Source: Rhodopirellula sp. SM50 (GTDB taxonomy: Bacteria; Planctomycetota; Planctomycetia; Pirellulales; Pirellulaceae). From it: a stretch of DNA of 64,000 bases. The translations under genes and the position numbers were made by a program. How positions within the stretch are numbered: position 1 is the first letter of the stretch; the number at the start of each line of letters is the position of its first letter. This document shows, piece after piece, positions 37,701-52,700 of this stretch. The notes beneath the pieces were generated by a model. The model was not told the origin of the DNA. It saw only the letters and a program-made list of their open reading frames with translations, and ran no database searches. The stretch spans positions 56,482-120,481 of the forward strand of contig NZ_NTFY01000035.1 in the NCBI RefSeq assembly GCF_002289565.1. Direction: 5' to 3'.

Positions 37701-40700
37701 CCATCCTGGATGCCCTCTCAAAACTCGTCGACTTTCTGGGCGCCTTCGAAAAGTTCGGGTTCCTGGACGAAGATCTGCCGGTTATCGATGTCAGCCTTCA
37801 CGACCTGATTTCGCTGACCAAGAAATTGAAAGGTGTCGTCGATCAGGCCCGGGCCAATCCTGCTGCCACGCTACAGTTCTTGGAAGACAAGATTGAAGAA
37901 GCGCTTGGCGTTTCCTCGGGCGTCGACCCGCTGATGCTGGCACTGTACACGGACAACAAGGGAACGCCGAGTGATACCACCGATGATCTTGATTTGCTGC
38001 GAATCACCGTCGACCTTGGTGCAGATTTTGACAAGAATCTGGGAATCAACTTTGATCTCGGTGGAGCCGGAATCCTGACCGGTTCGGCGGGATTGCGGGC
38101 GACCGGAGACTTGGATTTCACGCTCGATTTCGGCATCGACCTGAAGTCGCCGACCAATGTTTACGTCTTCGATTCCGCTGGCTTGACGGGAACGCTCGCC
38201 GCCTCCGCGACCGACCTGAACTTCAAAGCCGGCATCAAGCCGATTTCCGTTGCCGTCCGCAAGGGCCAGGCGACCGTCGGGCCGACCCCCGGCGGACCCG
38301 TTCCCAATGGAAAGCTGTTTCACGCCGGACTTGATTTCGACAACGATCCGGCGGTCGCGACACCCAAGTTGCTGAGCGAGGTTTTCTCATCATCGACGAA
38401 CAACTTGGGCACCTATTTCACCGCTGCGATCGGTGGAACACTTGACGTCGATCTACCCGTCTACGTCCCCGAGTCAAAGTTCAAGGGTACGATCAAGTAC
38501 GACGCGACGTTGGCCGCAAGTCTGTCAAACGGGTTCGACGTCACCGACACGTTGACGGCCGTGGATCCAAACAACAACACGATTCCGATTGCCAACTTAT
38601 TCAATCTCAATTTGGACGAGTTCAGTCCGCTGGACAACCTGTTGCTGGCGATCGACGGAGTCGACGCGTTTTTGGAGTTGGTCCAGACGTTGATGGACGG
38701 CCAGATCGGAAGCTTCACGATTCCACTGGTCGGTGATTCGCTCGAAGACGGCGCGCAATTCGTCGAAGATTTCCGAGAGACGTTTGTCGCCGGTTTGCGG
38801 CAAGCGGTCGAAACGTCGGCTGATCCGAATGAAAACTTCGTCGTCGAGCAACTCGTCGGACTGCTCGGTTCGGCGGGACTGGATATCCTTCGCGAATTGC
38901 CCACCGACCCGTTGTTTCCCGACGATCCGAACGATCCCAACGACAACTTCATCCGGTTGAAGACCAATGTGAATGACGTCGGAGTTGATCCCGACGACAT
39001 TTATTTTGAATGGGTGTTCCAACTCGGTCAGGATCTCGCAAATTCCGATACCGACATCGGCTTTGATTTCGGCATTCCCGGACTCGGCCTCTCCTCGTCG
39101 GGCTCGCTGGCAACCCAGATTGCGTGGACGATGGATGTCGGGTTCGGCTTGAGCGCCGGGGACGGCTTTTATCTGCTGCTCAATCAAGACCAATCCGATG
39201 CGGAAATCGACTTTACGATCACCGCCGAACCGGAAGTCGGAAGCGAGATCTCGCTTGAACTTGGTTTTCTCGAGGCCACCGCGACCGACCGAGGACAAAC
39301 GGAACTCGAAGCGACGTTTCAGATTGACGTCACGGCAACGGGCGATCACAAAGTCGAGCTTTCGGAGTTCAGTTCGCTCGATCTGGAATTCGGGATCGCG
39401 GCCAAGGCCGTCGCGGATCTCGAACTGACGCTGGGGATCAACTCACAAAACTCAAACGCGTTTCCCAACATCAAGGCAGATTTCTGGCTCGATTGGCGCA
39501 TCGATGCCATTCCGGGAACGACGGAGTTGGACATCAAACCGCTCGCATCGATTCTCGATGGCAACCTGATCCTGGACGGTTTACAGAAGGTTCAATTCGA
39601 CAACCTCAGCATCGACATCGGGTCGTTTGCAACGAATTTGCTCGGTCCGGTCTTCACCGAAATTGCCAAGTTTACCGAACCGATTCAGCCGGTGATCGAT
39701 GTGCTGACCACGCCGATTCCGGTGATTTCCGATCTCGGCCCCGAAATCACTTTGCTCGATATCGCGGCCTACTATGGCAACTTTGATCCGGCTTACATCG
39801 AGACGGTCGCCGAGATCATCACGTTTGTCAACGCGTTCGGCGAATTGACGGACACCGAGAACGCACAGTTGCCGATTTCGACGTCTCCGTTCGTGCTCTA
39901 CGATCCGGCCAGCAGTATCACGCCTGATCTAAGCAATCCCCTGACGGATCTCAGCAAGCTCGAAAACTTTACCATTCCGGGCGTGACGGGATTCGATCTG
40001 AGTCTCCTCAATGGAAAGGGCGAGAAAACGTCGTCGACGTTTTTGAGAAACGTCAATGCAAGTCCGACGGTCGATATCCCGGTCTTGGACAATCCGACCA
40101 GCCTGTTGGGCCTGCTGCTCGGTCGCGATGTGACGCTCGTCACACTGACGCTTCAGCGGTTGTTCGTCGACTTTGACTACAAAGCCTTCTTCCCGATTCT
40201 CGGTCCCTTGGGGGTTTCGATTACCGGAAACTTTGACGCCAGTCTCGGTAATCCCAAAACCGGCAAGGGAATCGCGTTCGGCTACGACACGCATGGAATC
40301 CGTCGTTTTGCCGAAGCCGATTTTCGTAATCCACTGCTGATCTTTGACGGGCTTTACATCAGCGACACCGAGAACGCCGATGGGAGCGGCAAAGACGTTC
40401 CCGAGTTGGTGCTGGACGCGGGGCTCAGGGCGGCGGCCGAGTTGAATCTTGGGATTGCCGAGGCCGGCGTCGGCGGCGGCGTGTTCGCGAAGATGTTGTT
40501 TGATCTGTACGATCCCAATCGCGATGGCAAGATCAGGTTCGGCGAACTGGCAGACAACATCGAGGGCGAATTCAAGCACGGAGACCCGCTGCTGTCCCCA
40601 CTGGCGATCTTTGATCTCTCGGGTGACATGGTCGCGCGGATGGAAGCGTTTCTCAAGATCGATCTGTTCTTATTCTCAATTGACAAGACTTGGGCGTTCG

Positions 40701-43700
40701 GTCCCGAAGGCAAGATTCTTGATTTCGACGTCGACTTCACGCGTGTGCCCAAGCTTGCGACAGAAGTGTCCAGTAACGTGCTGCAACTCAACATGGGGCC
40801 GTTGGCTGACAAGCGTTTGAACGGCGATGTCAAAGACCATGGTGAAAAATTCCGAGTGTTTCAAAATCCTGGCGATGCCTCGGAGATCCGTGTCGAGATC
40901 TTTGATCCCACCCAAGGTATTTATCGTTTTAATACCGATTACGACAATCCGGTCAAACTGATCATTCAAGGCGGCCAGGGCGATGACACGATCGATCTGA
41001 GCGGCATTACCAGTTCATCGATCACGTACGAGATCGACGGAGGTCCTGGCAAGGACACGATCATCTTGGGGCCGAACGCGGGCAAGGCGATCATTCGCGG
41101 CGGACCGGGCGATGACGTCATCACCGGCGGCGGCGGCAATGACCTGATTTTTGGGGGCCTGGGTAATGACACGATCAACGCCGGCGGCGGCGCCGATGTC
41201 GTTTTTGCTGACTCTGGCGAAGTCGGCGATTCGTTCTACCGTGCCAAGGTCAAGTTTGGAGACGGCAACGACAGGGTCGATGGTGGCACCGGAAACGACT
41301 TGATCTTCGGTGCCGGGGGAAAGGACACGGTCAACGGCGGCGCCGACGGGGACACGATCATCGGCGACGGCGGACGCGTCCAGCTCAACACCAACGGATC
41401 GATCAAATCCGTTGTCGACACCAAACGCGGGTTCGCCGGCTTCGCCGACACGCTGCGTGGCGACGCCGGCAACGACACGATCTACGCCGGTCTGGGCGCC
41501 GACCTGCTGTTCGGCGGCGGAGACCATGACACACTCTATGGAGAGCGAGGCAAGAACACGCTCGAAGGCGGACCGGGAAACGACATTCTCAACGGGGGCG
41601 ATGAGTCAGATCTGCTCAAGGGCGACGCGGGCAACGACACGTTGCTCGGCAACGCAGGCGTCGACCGGCTCGAAGGCGGCGACGACAACGACAAGCTGGA
41701 CGGCGGGGCCGGCGCCGACACGCTGTTCGGCGACGCCGGTGCGGATGAATTGCTGGGCGGCGGCGACGCCGATCGCTTGGAAGGGGGCGCCGGAAACGAC
41801 TCCCTGGACGGAGGCGCAGGGGTCGACACGTTGCTGGGCGGCGACGACCACGATTTGCTGCTCGGCGCGATCGGGACCGACTTGCTGGACGGTGAAGAAG
41901 GAAACGACACCTATGAAATCACCTTCCTCGGCGGCACGACCCGCTCGCTGGTGAACGTTTCCGACAGCGGTGTTCAAACCGATACGGACTTGATGGAAGT
42001 GATCGGCACCGACCTCGACGATCAGTTCCTGCTCCGGGCCAACAATCTGGTGCAGGACGGGATCGCCTTCGTCGCCATGATCAACGGCGCACAGGATGTG
42101 GAACGAGTCAACTATAAGAGTGTGGAACGAATTCTGGTCAGTGGTTCGTTGGGCGATGACCGGTTTGCCGTTGATGACGTGGGTGCCGAGTTGACGATCG
42201 ACGGCAGTTTGGGGGATGACTTCTTTCAAATCGGTCAACTGTATCGATCGCGTCGACTCGGACCGCAAACGTCAACGACCGCCGATGACACCAATCCGCT
42301 CAACGGCATTCGCGACGAAGATGCCTTCGCGACGATCGAAACCACACGCGGGTTCCTCAGCAACGGCACTCGCTTTCCGATGACCATCCAGGGCGGCGTC
42401 GGCAATGACACGTTTGTCGTATTCCATAACATGGCCGTGCTCAGTCTGAACGGCGACGAAGGCGATGACAGTTTCGCGATCCGTGCCTTTGCGCTGGTCG
42501 GTTCGCAGGAGCCTGTTCGTGACCGCACCGATATCTCCGGCGGCGCGGGGGCGGACTTGATCGAGTACGTCGTCAATGCGCCGGTCAATATTGACGGCGG
42601 CGACGGATTCGACACCGTCATCGTGATCGGCACGGAATTCGGCGACGATTTCGTGGTCACCAAGGACGGCATCTTCGGAGCGGGCCTTCAACCGCGATTC
42701 GTCAACATTGAATCGTTGAAAGTGGACGGCGCCGAGGGCGACGATCGATTCTACGTGCAAAGCACCGGTGCAGAATTCGTCACCGAGATCGCCGGCGGAC
42801 TGGGCAGTGACACCTTCAACATGTCCGGTGATGCGCCGCCGGTTGTTAGCAACGATCTGCTCGGGCACAGCGGCATCATCACACACTCGGTCGAAAGCGT
42901 CGACAGCGAATACCACGGTGTGAAAGCCATCGGCATCTCGGCCAACGTTGCCGACAATGACGAACCCTCGATCATCATCACGCAAAGCGAGGGAGACACG
43001 ATCATTGGCGAAGACGGCGTCACCGACAGCTACTTCATCACACTCGCCCACGCACCCTTGGCAAACGTCTTGGTCACCGTCAATGCGCCGGTGCCGATCG
43101 GACGCGACAAGGAACTCAAGGCGAAGAGGTTCCGCATTTTTTCAAATGCCGCGGGTTCGTCGAATAATTTTGAAACCAATTCGGTGGTGCTCAAGTTCAC
43201 GCCCGCCAATTGGATGATCGCACAGACGATTAACGTCGACGCGCCGAACAACGATGCGAGTGAATTACATGATTACGATGACGACGCGATCGAAGGCACG
43301 CACACGGGTGTGATCACGCACACAGTCACGGTCGTCGGTGATCCACGTGTCCCGGACGATGCGTTCTCGGGTTCTCCCACACAGGTGACCGACAACACGA
43401 TCGTGGACACTGGCGCCAGTTTTCCGACCGCCGGTGACGGTTTACGAGGCCGGTACGCGACGATCGTCGAGGGGCCGGGACTGGGCGAGCAACGACTGAT
43501 TCTGTCCAACACGAGTAACACGCTGACGCTACGCACCGGCGAGTGGACCACGGCGCCGACGACCGCCAGTCGGTACGTCGTTCAGCACTACCACGAACTC
43601 AAGGCGCCGTCGGTCTCCGTCACCGTCCACGACAACGATGCGGCGGACCTGATCGTCGTCCAAGCCGATGCGTCGACGACAGCCTTGGGTGACTCCGATG

Positions 43701-46700
43701 GGGCAACCGAAGTGATCGAGGGCGGCAGCGGTGATCAACTTGAGCTGAAACTGTCGCGGCAGCCCACCGGCGCCGTAACGGTCGACCTGACCGGCGGCAG
43801 CGAAGTCACGCTCTCACCCTCGCAAGCCGTCTTCGATAGCACCAATTGGAACACGGCTCAAACCGTGAGCGTCAGCGCCACCGATGACACGATTCGTGAA
43901 GGTTTCCACTTCGGATCGATCGAGTTTTCGATCAGCAGCGCCACCGACGTGGATCAAGTGATTGCGACCAGCGAAACGATCGTTGCCTCCAAGCGGGTTG
44001 CGTTTGTTCCGCTGGGGCGCAAGCCGGACGCTGGGGCAGCGGTGACGGTGACCGTGGATGGGGTGGCTCGATCGGCCAACCGCTATCGCGTGGTTTCCAA
44101 CAAAATCGTTTTCCAAGATGATTCCGGCAAACCCGATCGCGTCCAAGGCCAAGTCCAAGTCGCCTACTCGTATCGCAAACCGGGCTTTGATCAGTCTAGC
44201 GCTGCGCCGCTGCCCGTGACGATCGCCGACAACGACGTGTCTCAAGTACTGATCCGCGAGACGGATGGATCGACCGACGTGATGGAAAGTTCATCGTCGT
44301 CCGCGCTGCCTCCGATCGCGGACACGTACACCGTCGTGCTGACCCGTCAGCCCGCAGCGAATGTGAAAGTGGTCGTGGTACCGCAGGCTACCAAGTCGAC
44401 ACGGAGTGTGATTCGCAACGACCTTGTTCAAGTCGGTGTCACCAGTTCCGCTTCCGGCGCGGTGAGTCAAGTCGACGGCACGCTCGAGTTGACGTTCACA
44501 CCGTCGGATTGGAACCAGCCCAAAGAGATTGTTGTCCGGGCGGTCGATGATTCGCTGGTCGACGGAGGGGACACCAAAGTCTTCGCACCGTCGATTCATT
44601 CGCTCTCTGGAATCCAAGGTCCGCTCGTTGTCGAAGGTGCCGGCGGCAACGGTTCGGCGCTGCTCGGAGGCGCCGTGCTTCTACCGGGCGAATTGAACGT
44701 CCGACCGGCGACCGGCAACGTGATCCTGATGGAAGACAAAGCGCTCACGGCAACCACGTCGGATCTGCTCGCCGTCAGCGGTGTGACCACGCTCGCGGAC
44801 TTGGTGAACAAGACGATCGAGATCACTGAAGGTCCCGGAATTGGACTGTTTCGATTGATCCTTGCGGCGGCTGATCTCGGCGGCGGACAAGCAAAATTGA
44901 CGCTGAACGAGAGCTGGAGCCTGACTCCAACCCAGTTGGGCGATGTTAAAAAGTACGCCGTCACCGAGATGAGTCTGAATTTCTTCGCGAAGGAAGAGGA
45001 ACAGATTGATGTGATGACCTTGTGGCACGACGACTCCCTGGCTGACAGTATCGGCACCTTCAGTGCCTCACGTGTCGCGGGGCTCGGCATGGGACCGGAC
45101 GTGACCATCGGCGGCAGAAAGCAACCGGGCGGAATTCGATACGACGATCTGGAAGTCGTCGACGTGAAGTTGGGCGCCGGTGACGACGATCTGAAACTCG
45201 TCGGTGCACAGATTCGCGAAGACGGTTTCCAAACTTGGACGACGATCCACACCGGCCCCGGCGACGACAACGTGGTGTTGACCATGAACGCCGTCGACAA
45301 AACCGTTGCATCGGGTACCGCGACTTCTGGCGGAACGGCAACACTCGTCGACGCGTCGGCCAACTATCCGGTGTCCGGATTGGGAATGCAAGGACATCGC
45401 GTACGGATCACCGGCGGCACCGGAATGGGGCAAATCCGACAAGTTCTCTCCAACACCAATGACACGATCACGAGCGACTTGGCCTGGGAAACGATCCCGG
45501 ATGCGACAAGCGTCTACGAGATTTTGGACCAAGCGGATGGACCGATCTCGCTGCGTACCGGGCGCGGGGACGATACGGTTGACGGAACGACCACGGATCG
45601 ATCGCTATTGATCTTCGGCGATGAGGGCGCCGATACCTTGACAGGCGGAATCGGCGAGGACCTGATCTTCGGCGATCTGGGGCGAGTCGATTACTTCGAT
45701 GCCGAAGGGGCGGTCGTGACACGGCTCGGCACGCACCCGGACCTCGACACGCGGACACCAACTCGTGAAGTGCAGATCTTCTCCAGCCCGACTTCCGTCA
45801 CCGGTACCACGCTGACCGATACGACGGCCGCGTTCCCGATCGGCGATGAAAGCTTGGCCGGACTGTTTGTCCGAATCACAATCGGAACGGGGGCGTTGCA
45901 GCGCCGTCAAATCGTCAGCAATACGCCAACCACCTTGGTGCTCAGCGAAGCCTGGGACGTTCCCCCCGATGGCAACAGTACCTATCGAGTCTATGCGCTC
46001 TCGGAAGACCAAACCGACGGCGTCGTACGAGAAGCCAGACTGAAACTCACGATACCGACGACCGAAGGCGGGAACGATTCGATCAGTGGTTCCTCCGGCA
46101 ACGACGTGCTGCTGGGGAACTTTGGCGCCGATATCATTCACGGCAACGACGGGCAAGACCGAATCTTTGGTCACGGCATCCAGGGCAGCAACGATGATGC
46201 CGCCGCGGATCACCTAATCGGAGACGCCGGTCGCGATGAGATTCATGGACAAGACGGCGACGACACCCTCTCGGGCGGCGATGCGAATGACGACCTCTTT
46301 GGCGGCCAAGGAGCCGACTCGATCGACGGGGGCGAGGGAAATGATCAAGTCGATGGCGGACCGGGCAACGATCAGTTGCAAGGTGATGCCGGTGACGACA
46401 TTGCCTTCGGTCAGGCCGGTCGAGATTCGATCAGCGGCGGAGACGGAGCAGATTATCTGGACGGCGGTGACGAAACCGACAGTCTCTCGGGAGGACTCGG
46501 CAACGATGTCTTGTTCGCCGGTACCGGGATCGGCAACGTCGTAAACGGTGACGAAGGCGACGATCGAATCACCGGCGCCGACGAGGGGGCCGAAACGGAT
46601 CCCGATTTCACCGATGCCACTTATTTCGGCGACGTGATCATCGGCGGGCCCGGTGATGATCAAATCTGGGCACTCGCCGGCGCCGATCATATTCTGGGAA

Positions 46701-49700
46701 GCGATGGAAACGACCGCATCGACACGGGGTTGGGCAGTGACTACGCCGACGGCGGCTCGGGCAACGATTGGATGTTTGCCGGGCATGGTTTGGGGGACCA
46801 TTTACTGGGCGGATCAGACGACGACGAACTCTATGGCTCGCATTTCGGTGACGACACGCTCGCCGGCGGAACCGGCCAAGACCGCGTGTTCGGACAGGGC
46901 GGCAACGACACGCTTGACGGAGACTCCGGCGATGATTTCCTGGATGGCGGAATCGGCGTCGATCTCGTCCGCGGCGGATTCGGCGACGATGAACTGTTGG
47001 GCGGTGGCGGCGCCGCCGATCAACTCTTAGGAGAGGACGGCGACGATGTCATTCGGGGCTCCGACGACGGCGCCGATCTGATCTTTGGCGGCCCGGGCAA
47101 CGATCGGATCACCGGTTTGGGTGGCAACGATGTCATTTCGGGTGGTCCGGGGGACGACGTCATTCGGGGTGGCAAGGGCGACGACCAGATCGCCGGTGAC
47201 GGCGGCATCGATGTGCTGCTCGGTGACGAGGATCACGACAGTTTGTACGGTCACAACACGACGGGTGTCGGCGATGGGACGGCCGATGACGCCGCGGCCG
47301 ATCGCATGTTCGGTGACTTCGGCACCGGCGCCGACGAAGCCGGCTCGGGGCAAGACCAACTCTTCGGCGGCGGTGGAACCGATCTGATGTTCGGCGAGGC
47401 CGGCGACGACTTCATCGACGTCGTGACGGAAACGGTTCAGACCTACGACTACGGTTCCGGTGAAACTGCAACGCCGAGTGATTTCGTGACGCCCACGCCA
47501 ACGACGGATCCGGTTCTGACGACCGCCAGTCCGATGATCATCGCCGCTGCGACGCTCCCCACCGGTCCGACCTATGCCGGACGCTGGACCGAGTTTGCCG
47601 GATCCGCATCGAGCTGGGGAATCAGTGGTGGTGGTCCGGTTTCGATCGAGCCCGCCGTCGCCATCGATGCCGTCGGAAAACGGTATGTGGCCTGGGCCGA
47701 TGCGCGTCATGGCAACTTCGAAGTGTACGTTGCCGTGCACGAAGAGGGGGCGGGATGGCGGCAGCTTGTCGGTAGCGGGGAAGCGGGCGGTGTCAGCGCC
47801 ACGCCGACCTCATCACGTCGCCCCTCGATCGCGATCGATACCGACGACAACCCGATCGTGGTTTGGACCGAAATGGATTCCGTGGGCAGTGACCTTCGCG
47901 CCGCCAAATGGAATCCAACGGCCGGCGCGGGCGTCGGGGCTTGGGAGCCGATCGGTGATTCGCTGTTGCCGGGCGGTGTGACCGGCGGTCTCTCGTCCGA
48001 CCAGGCCGATGAAGCGGCGATTGCGAGCACGCCAGCGGGGCCCGTGATCGCATGGATGGATCAATCTTCGGGCGCAAAGAACGCCTATGCGCGTCGTTTC
48101 ACCGCGGGTGATTGGGTCACCTTGGGCAGCAACTTGGGAACCAGCGGCGTGTCCGCATCCGACAGCGACGTCGCGGGACTCGCGATCGCGGTTGACGGCG
48201 ACGCGGTCGCAATCGCTTGGACGCAACCGATTGGAGATCAAAGTGAAATCTACCTTCGCGAGCTGAGCGGTACAACTTGGCATGCATTGGATGGATCCGC
48301 AAACGGCGGCGGTGTTTCCGATTCTCGCCGCATGAGTCATTCGGCGACGTTGGCGTACCATGGCGGAGAGCTGTTTGCCGCCTGGATCGACGAGTCCAGC
48401 GGATTCCCCCGCGTCTACGCCTCGCGATTTGACGGCAGCGAGTGGGCGGATGCGGGAGCCGGATCGCGAGACGATGGCGGCGTCAATGCGATCGGTGGTC
48501 GTGCCAGCCGGCCAGGACTCGTCGCTCGCGGCGGAAAACTCTTCCTCGCCTATCGCGACAATCTGGTCTCGACCAACCTCACATCCGATCCGGCGATCTA
48601 CGTCAAACAATGGTCGGGCACCGAGTTCGTGGAGTCCGTTGCCGGCGACGCCAGTGGCCGTGGCATCGGCATCACCGGCGGCGCTCGACTTGACAACGCA
48701 TTGGCGGTTGATGCAAGCGGCAACCCGTTCGTGGCGTGGTTCGAACCGGTCGACGCCGGCGGAGAGGTTTATTTGCGTGGCAACACGTTTGATCTCAGCG
48801 GATCATTGGTCCAAGTCGATGGCACGGTGGGCAACACGATCCAGGATGTTCTGGACGCACAAGACCTTGGCGTTGGCGATGTGATTCTGGTCGAGGGGAC
48901 GCACTCAAGCGGCGCGACCGTGACGTCGGGCGATGCCGGTGTTTCGATCATCGGCGCACCGAATTCGCTGATACAAGGTGCCGTCGTGATCAACGCTGCC
49001 GACTCAGTCACGTTGCAGCGATTGTCGATCAACGGCGGGATCACGATCAACGGATCCGACAATGTCACGGTACGCGAAAATGCGATCTCGGGCGTTGGCG
49101 TTCTGATCGACCAGGCATCCGCCAACACTGTCCTGGCGAACAATACGATTGCGGCAGGCATCGGACTCACGCTGACCGGATCGGTCGCGCAGACACGTGT
49201 CGAGTTCAATCAGTTCACCGGTCCCGACAGCAGTGCGGTCGGCCTCAGGGTCACGGGCACCGGTGCAGCCGGCATGACCGTTCGCGACAACGATTTCCTC
49301 GGTTCGGGCACCGGCATCACGCTCGACGTCTCGGCCGGCGGAATGATTCACAACAACGATCTCGGAGTCTCAGGAACGGGGATCAAGATCGCCGCCCCGC
49401 TGACCGGCGAGGTTTCGGAAAACAAGGTCCACGATGCTCTGGTCGGCATAGCGTATGCCGCATCGGCAACGCTCAGCAACAACCGAATCTTTGACAACAC
49501 GCTCGGCGTTCGATCGACCGTCGACTCCGTGAGTTCGGGTTTCGGATTCGTCGGCACCGCGTTGCCCAACATGATTTTTGGCAATCAGACGGGTGTCGAT
49601 TTGAATGGGCGGATGCAGAATCAACACGTCTTTGAAAACCAGATCGGCGTGACCGGGGCGGGCATTCTCGGCGGAGACGACTTTGGCTCGATGAACTTGA

Positions 49701-52700
49701 TCCAAGCCAATCAAGTCGGTGTGGATTTCGATGGCACCATCCAGTTCAACCGTGTTTTCGAAAACGTGACGGGCGTTTTGGCCGGCAGCCGCAACGTGAT
49801 CGTGCATAACCTCCTGTCTCGCAACAGCGTTGCCGGCATTCACGCCCAAGGCAGCTTTGACGTCAGGATCGCCCACAACACGATCTTCGGCGAGACCGGA
49901 GACAACATTCGGATTGACGGAAGTTCCAGCGAAGTCGAAGTGCGCAACAACATCCTTTCGACGCAGAGCGGATACAACCTGTCTCTTGACGACAACAGCT
50001 TGAAAGGATTCTTCAGCGACTACAACACGCTGCATGCCGATCCGGGTGGCAAGATCGCCCACTTCGTGATTGACTTCGACGACCTGCTCGACTGGCAACG
50101 CGATGTCCATCGCTATGATTTGCATTCGCTCGGTTCGACTCGGGTGAACCCCTGGTGGAGCAAGCCGACGCACGTCAGTCGCGGCGCGGGCGAACTCGAT
50201 GTTTTCGAAACCGTTGCCGGGCTGCGCCGCACCAGCCCCACACTGGACGCCGGAGATCCGCGAATCGATTTCGCACCGCCGGCCGGCTACCAGAATCTTC
50301 TCGCCAACCCGGGGTTCGAAAGCGGCACGGCCGGCTGGTCGACCCATCTGGGAGCGCAGGTTCGATCCGTGGCCCCGATTGCGTTCGAGGGAACTCAGTA
50401 TTTCTTCGGTGGGAACGCATCGACCGCGTTTGCCGAGCAAACGGTCGATCTGATCGCTCAGGGTTACACGATCGCGCAAATCGATGGGGCAGCATTGGTG
50501 GCGGTGTTTAATGCCCGAGTCCGCGCGGCCAACGAGTCGTCGCCCGACGTTGCCAGGCTGGCGTTGAAGTTTCTTGACAGCACGGACGCGGTGCTCGAAA
50601 CGGTCCAGCTCGAGGCCGAGTCCGCCAATGATCGATGGGAATTATTGGGCGATCGAGTTGCGATTCCGCTGGGGGCACGCAAGATCGTTTTCCGATTCGA
50701 ATCGGACCGGATCACGGGGGTGAATAACGACGGTTACCTGGATGCTGCGTCACTGCAGGTCGTTTCGAAAAACAGTTATCCCGATCAAGGAGCCTACGGC
50801 GGCACAACACGTGACGTCGTTGCGGGACGGCCGCAGATTCGATTGCTCTCGCCCGATCTGTATGTCGATTGGCGAAAAGATGTGCCGGGAATCATCCGCT
50901 GGCAGACGGCTGGCAACGATGGCGGCACGCCCGTCAAGATCGATCTGTATCAGGATGCGGCCGACGGGCCGGTTTGGTTGGCAAGCATCGCCAATTCAAC
51001 CGTGGATGATGGCGAGTATGCTTGGACACCCAGTGACAACGGAATCGATTTCGGAACCTATGGCCTGAGAATCCACGTTTCATTGGTCGATCAACCGATT
51101 GTGTTTGATCGCGGCGTTGAATCGTTTACCGTCCCAGAGAATCCGGCGGCCAACGCGTTCTATGTCAATGACGCCAACACGTTGAATGATCAGTACAGCA
51201 CCGCGCCGGGAGACCATCGCAATACGGGGCTTTTGCTGAATCGTCCCAAGCCTCATGTCAACAGTATCCTGCGCGTCTATGACCTCGGTGCGGGCGATAC
51301 GATCTACAACGACACGGGAGACTATTTGGCGTTTGACCCGATCGTGATTTCGAATTCTTCAGGCGTCGGTGACGACGAAGGTTTTCTGTGGACGGGCCCG
51401 TCCGATTCAGGAAAGGACGTCTTCCTTGACTATGCCTATTCGAACGAGCCTGACACGATCGTCGAGCTGTACGATGCCGATCAGGTGACGATTCGGCACT
51501 TTGACTTCTCAAGTGGGCGTCGCGGAATTTGGCTTCACGGAGGAAGCACGCGATTCACCGGCGAGCACTTGATCCTTTCGTCGCATGCCGAAGACGGGAT
51601 CTTGATTCAAGATGATGCGGAAGAAACACGGTTGGACCAGATCACGGCAAGCAATAACGCGCGCCACGGTGTTCACGCCACCAGTTCGATCGCGGCGATC
51701 ACCAACAGTGTGGTCTCAGGAAATACGGAGCACGGACTGGCGCTATTGAATCAGGCAGGCGTCTTGGTTGATCACAACCAAATCAATGACAACGGGCTCG
51801 ATGGGATTTATCTGACGCGGGTGTCCGGGGCAACGTCAATGATTTCCAATAACGACGTTTATGGCAACAACCGTGGAGTCTTTGCCTGGTACGGCACGTC
51901 ACTTTCAGCGGTCAACGTGGTCGGCAATTCTGTTCACGACCACCCCACTTTCGGAATCGAAGTCTGGGGCAACGGCAATGTGTCGCAGAATTCAGTTTTC
52001 GACAACCAAGACACCGGGATTCAAGTTCGCGACGGAGCGAGTGCGGTAGAGAACGTCGTCTTTGCAAGCGGTACCGGCATCGAACTGTTGGGGTTCTCCG
52101 GCGCGACCGCAAAGAACAACCGCGTTTACGATCACAGTGAAGTTGGCATCCTCGCTTACGGCAGCAGCGTTGCCGAAGGTAATGTGGTGTATTCTTCGCC
52201 GATCGGCATCGAAGCTCGGATGCAAAACGCTGTGGGTGGCAGTGTTTCAGGGAACCTGGTGTATGACACTCCACTCAATGGCGTGATTGTCGACGACGCG
52301 AACGGAGTCAATGTCCACGGGAACACACTTTATACGGAAGGTGGAACCGGCCTCTCGCTCGAAAACACGTCCGTGAACGTCGATGTTCGCAACAACATCT
52401 TTCGCGTCCTTGACGGACTTGGGCTTTCGGTGGCCAGCAACAGCCAGGCCGGATTTGACTCCGACTATAACCTCTATTGGACCAGCGGCAATGGCGTCGT
52501 GGCTTCCTGGCAGGGCGTCCAGCGGACGAGCCTGAGTCAGTGGCGAAACGCAGCGTTCACCGACCAAAACAGTCTTCAACAGGACCCGCTGCTGGTCGAT
52601 CCGGACGGCGCCGATGGCACCCTCGGTTTTGTCGACACGATCAACGATGGCCGCGACGACGATTTTCATTTGAGCAGCACCCAAGGCCGCTTTGTCGGTT

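Larger units (their letters stand above)
34907..46000 (+). repeat. Five dispersed copies of a ~70-residue module in giant 2
   Basis: Copies at about 34907-35131, 43373-43590, 44755-44970 (divergent), 45304-45530 and 45772-46000 follow one pattern: TLVD.aasFp..g.GL.G...rIt.G.G.gq.R.I.SNT.tTLtL...W...P...S.Y.i. They sit in unrelated contexts (helix-plus-beta modules, Calx-beta domains, RTX flanks), which suggests insertion rather than simple tandem growth. Similar SNT.TTL phrases occur in phage and adhesin proteins as I recall. Confidence 0.65.

Noticed and set aside
46070..47430. Possible CRISPR or DNA-level tandem array
   Set aside because: The periodicity is the RTX nonapeptide code; units vary in sequence and stay in frame.
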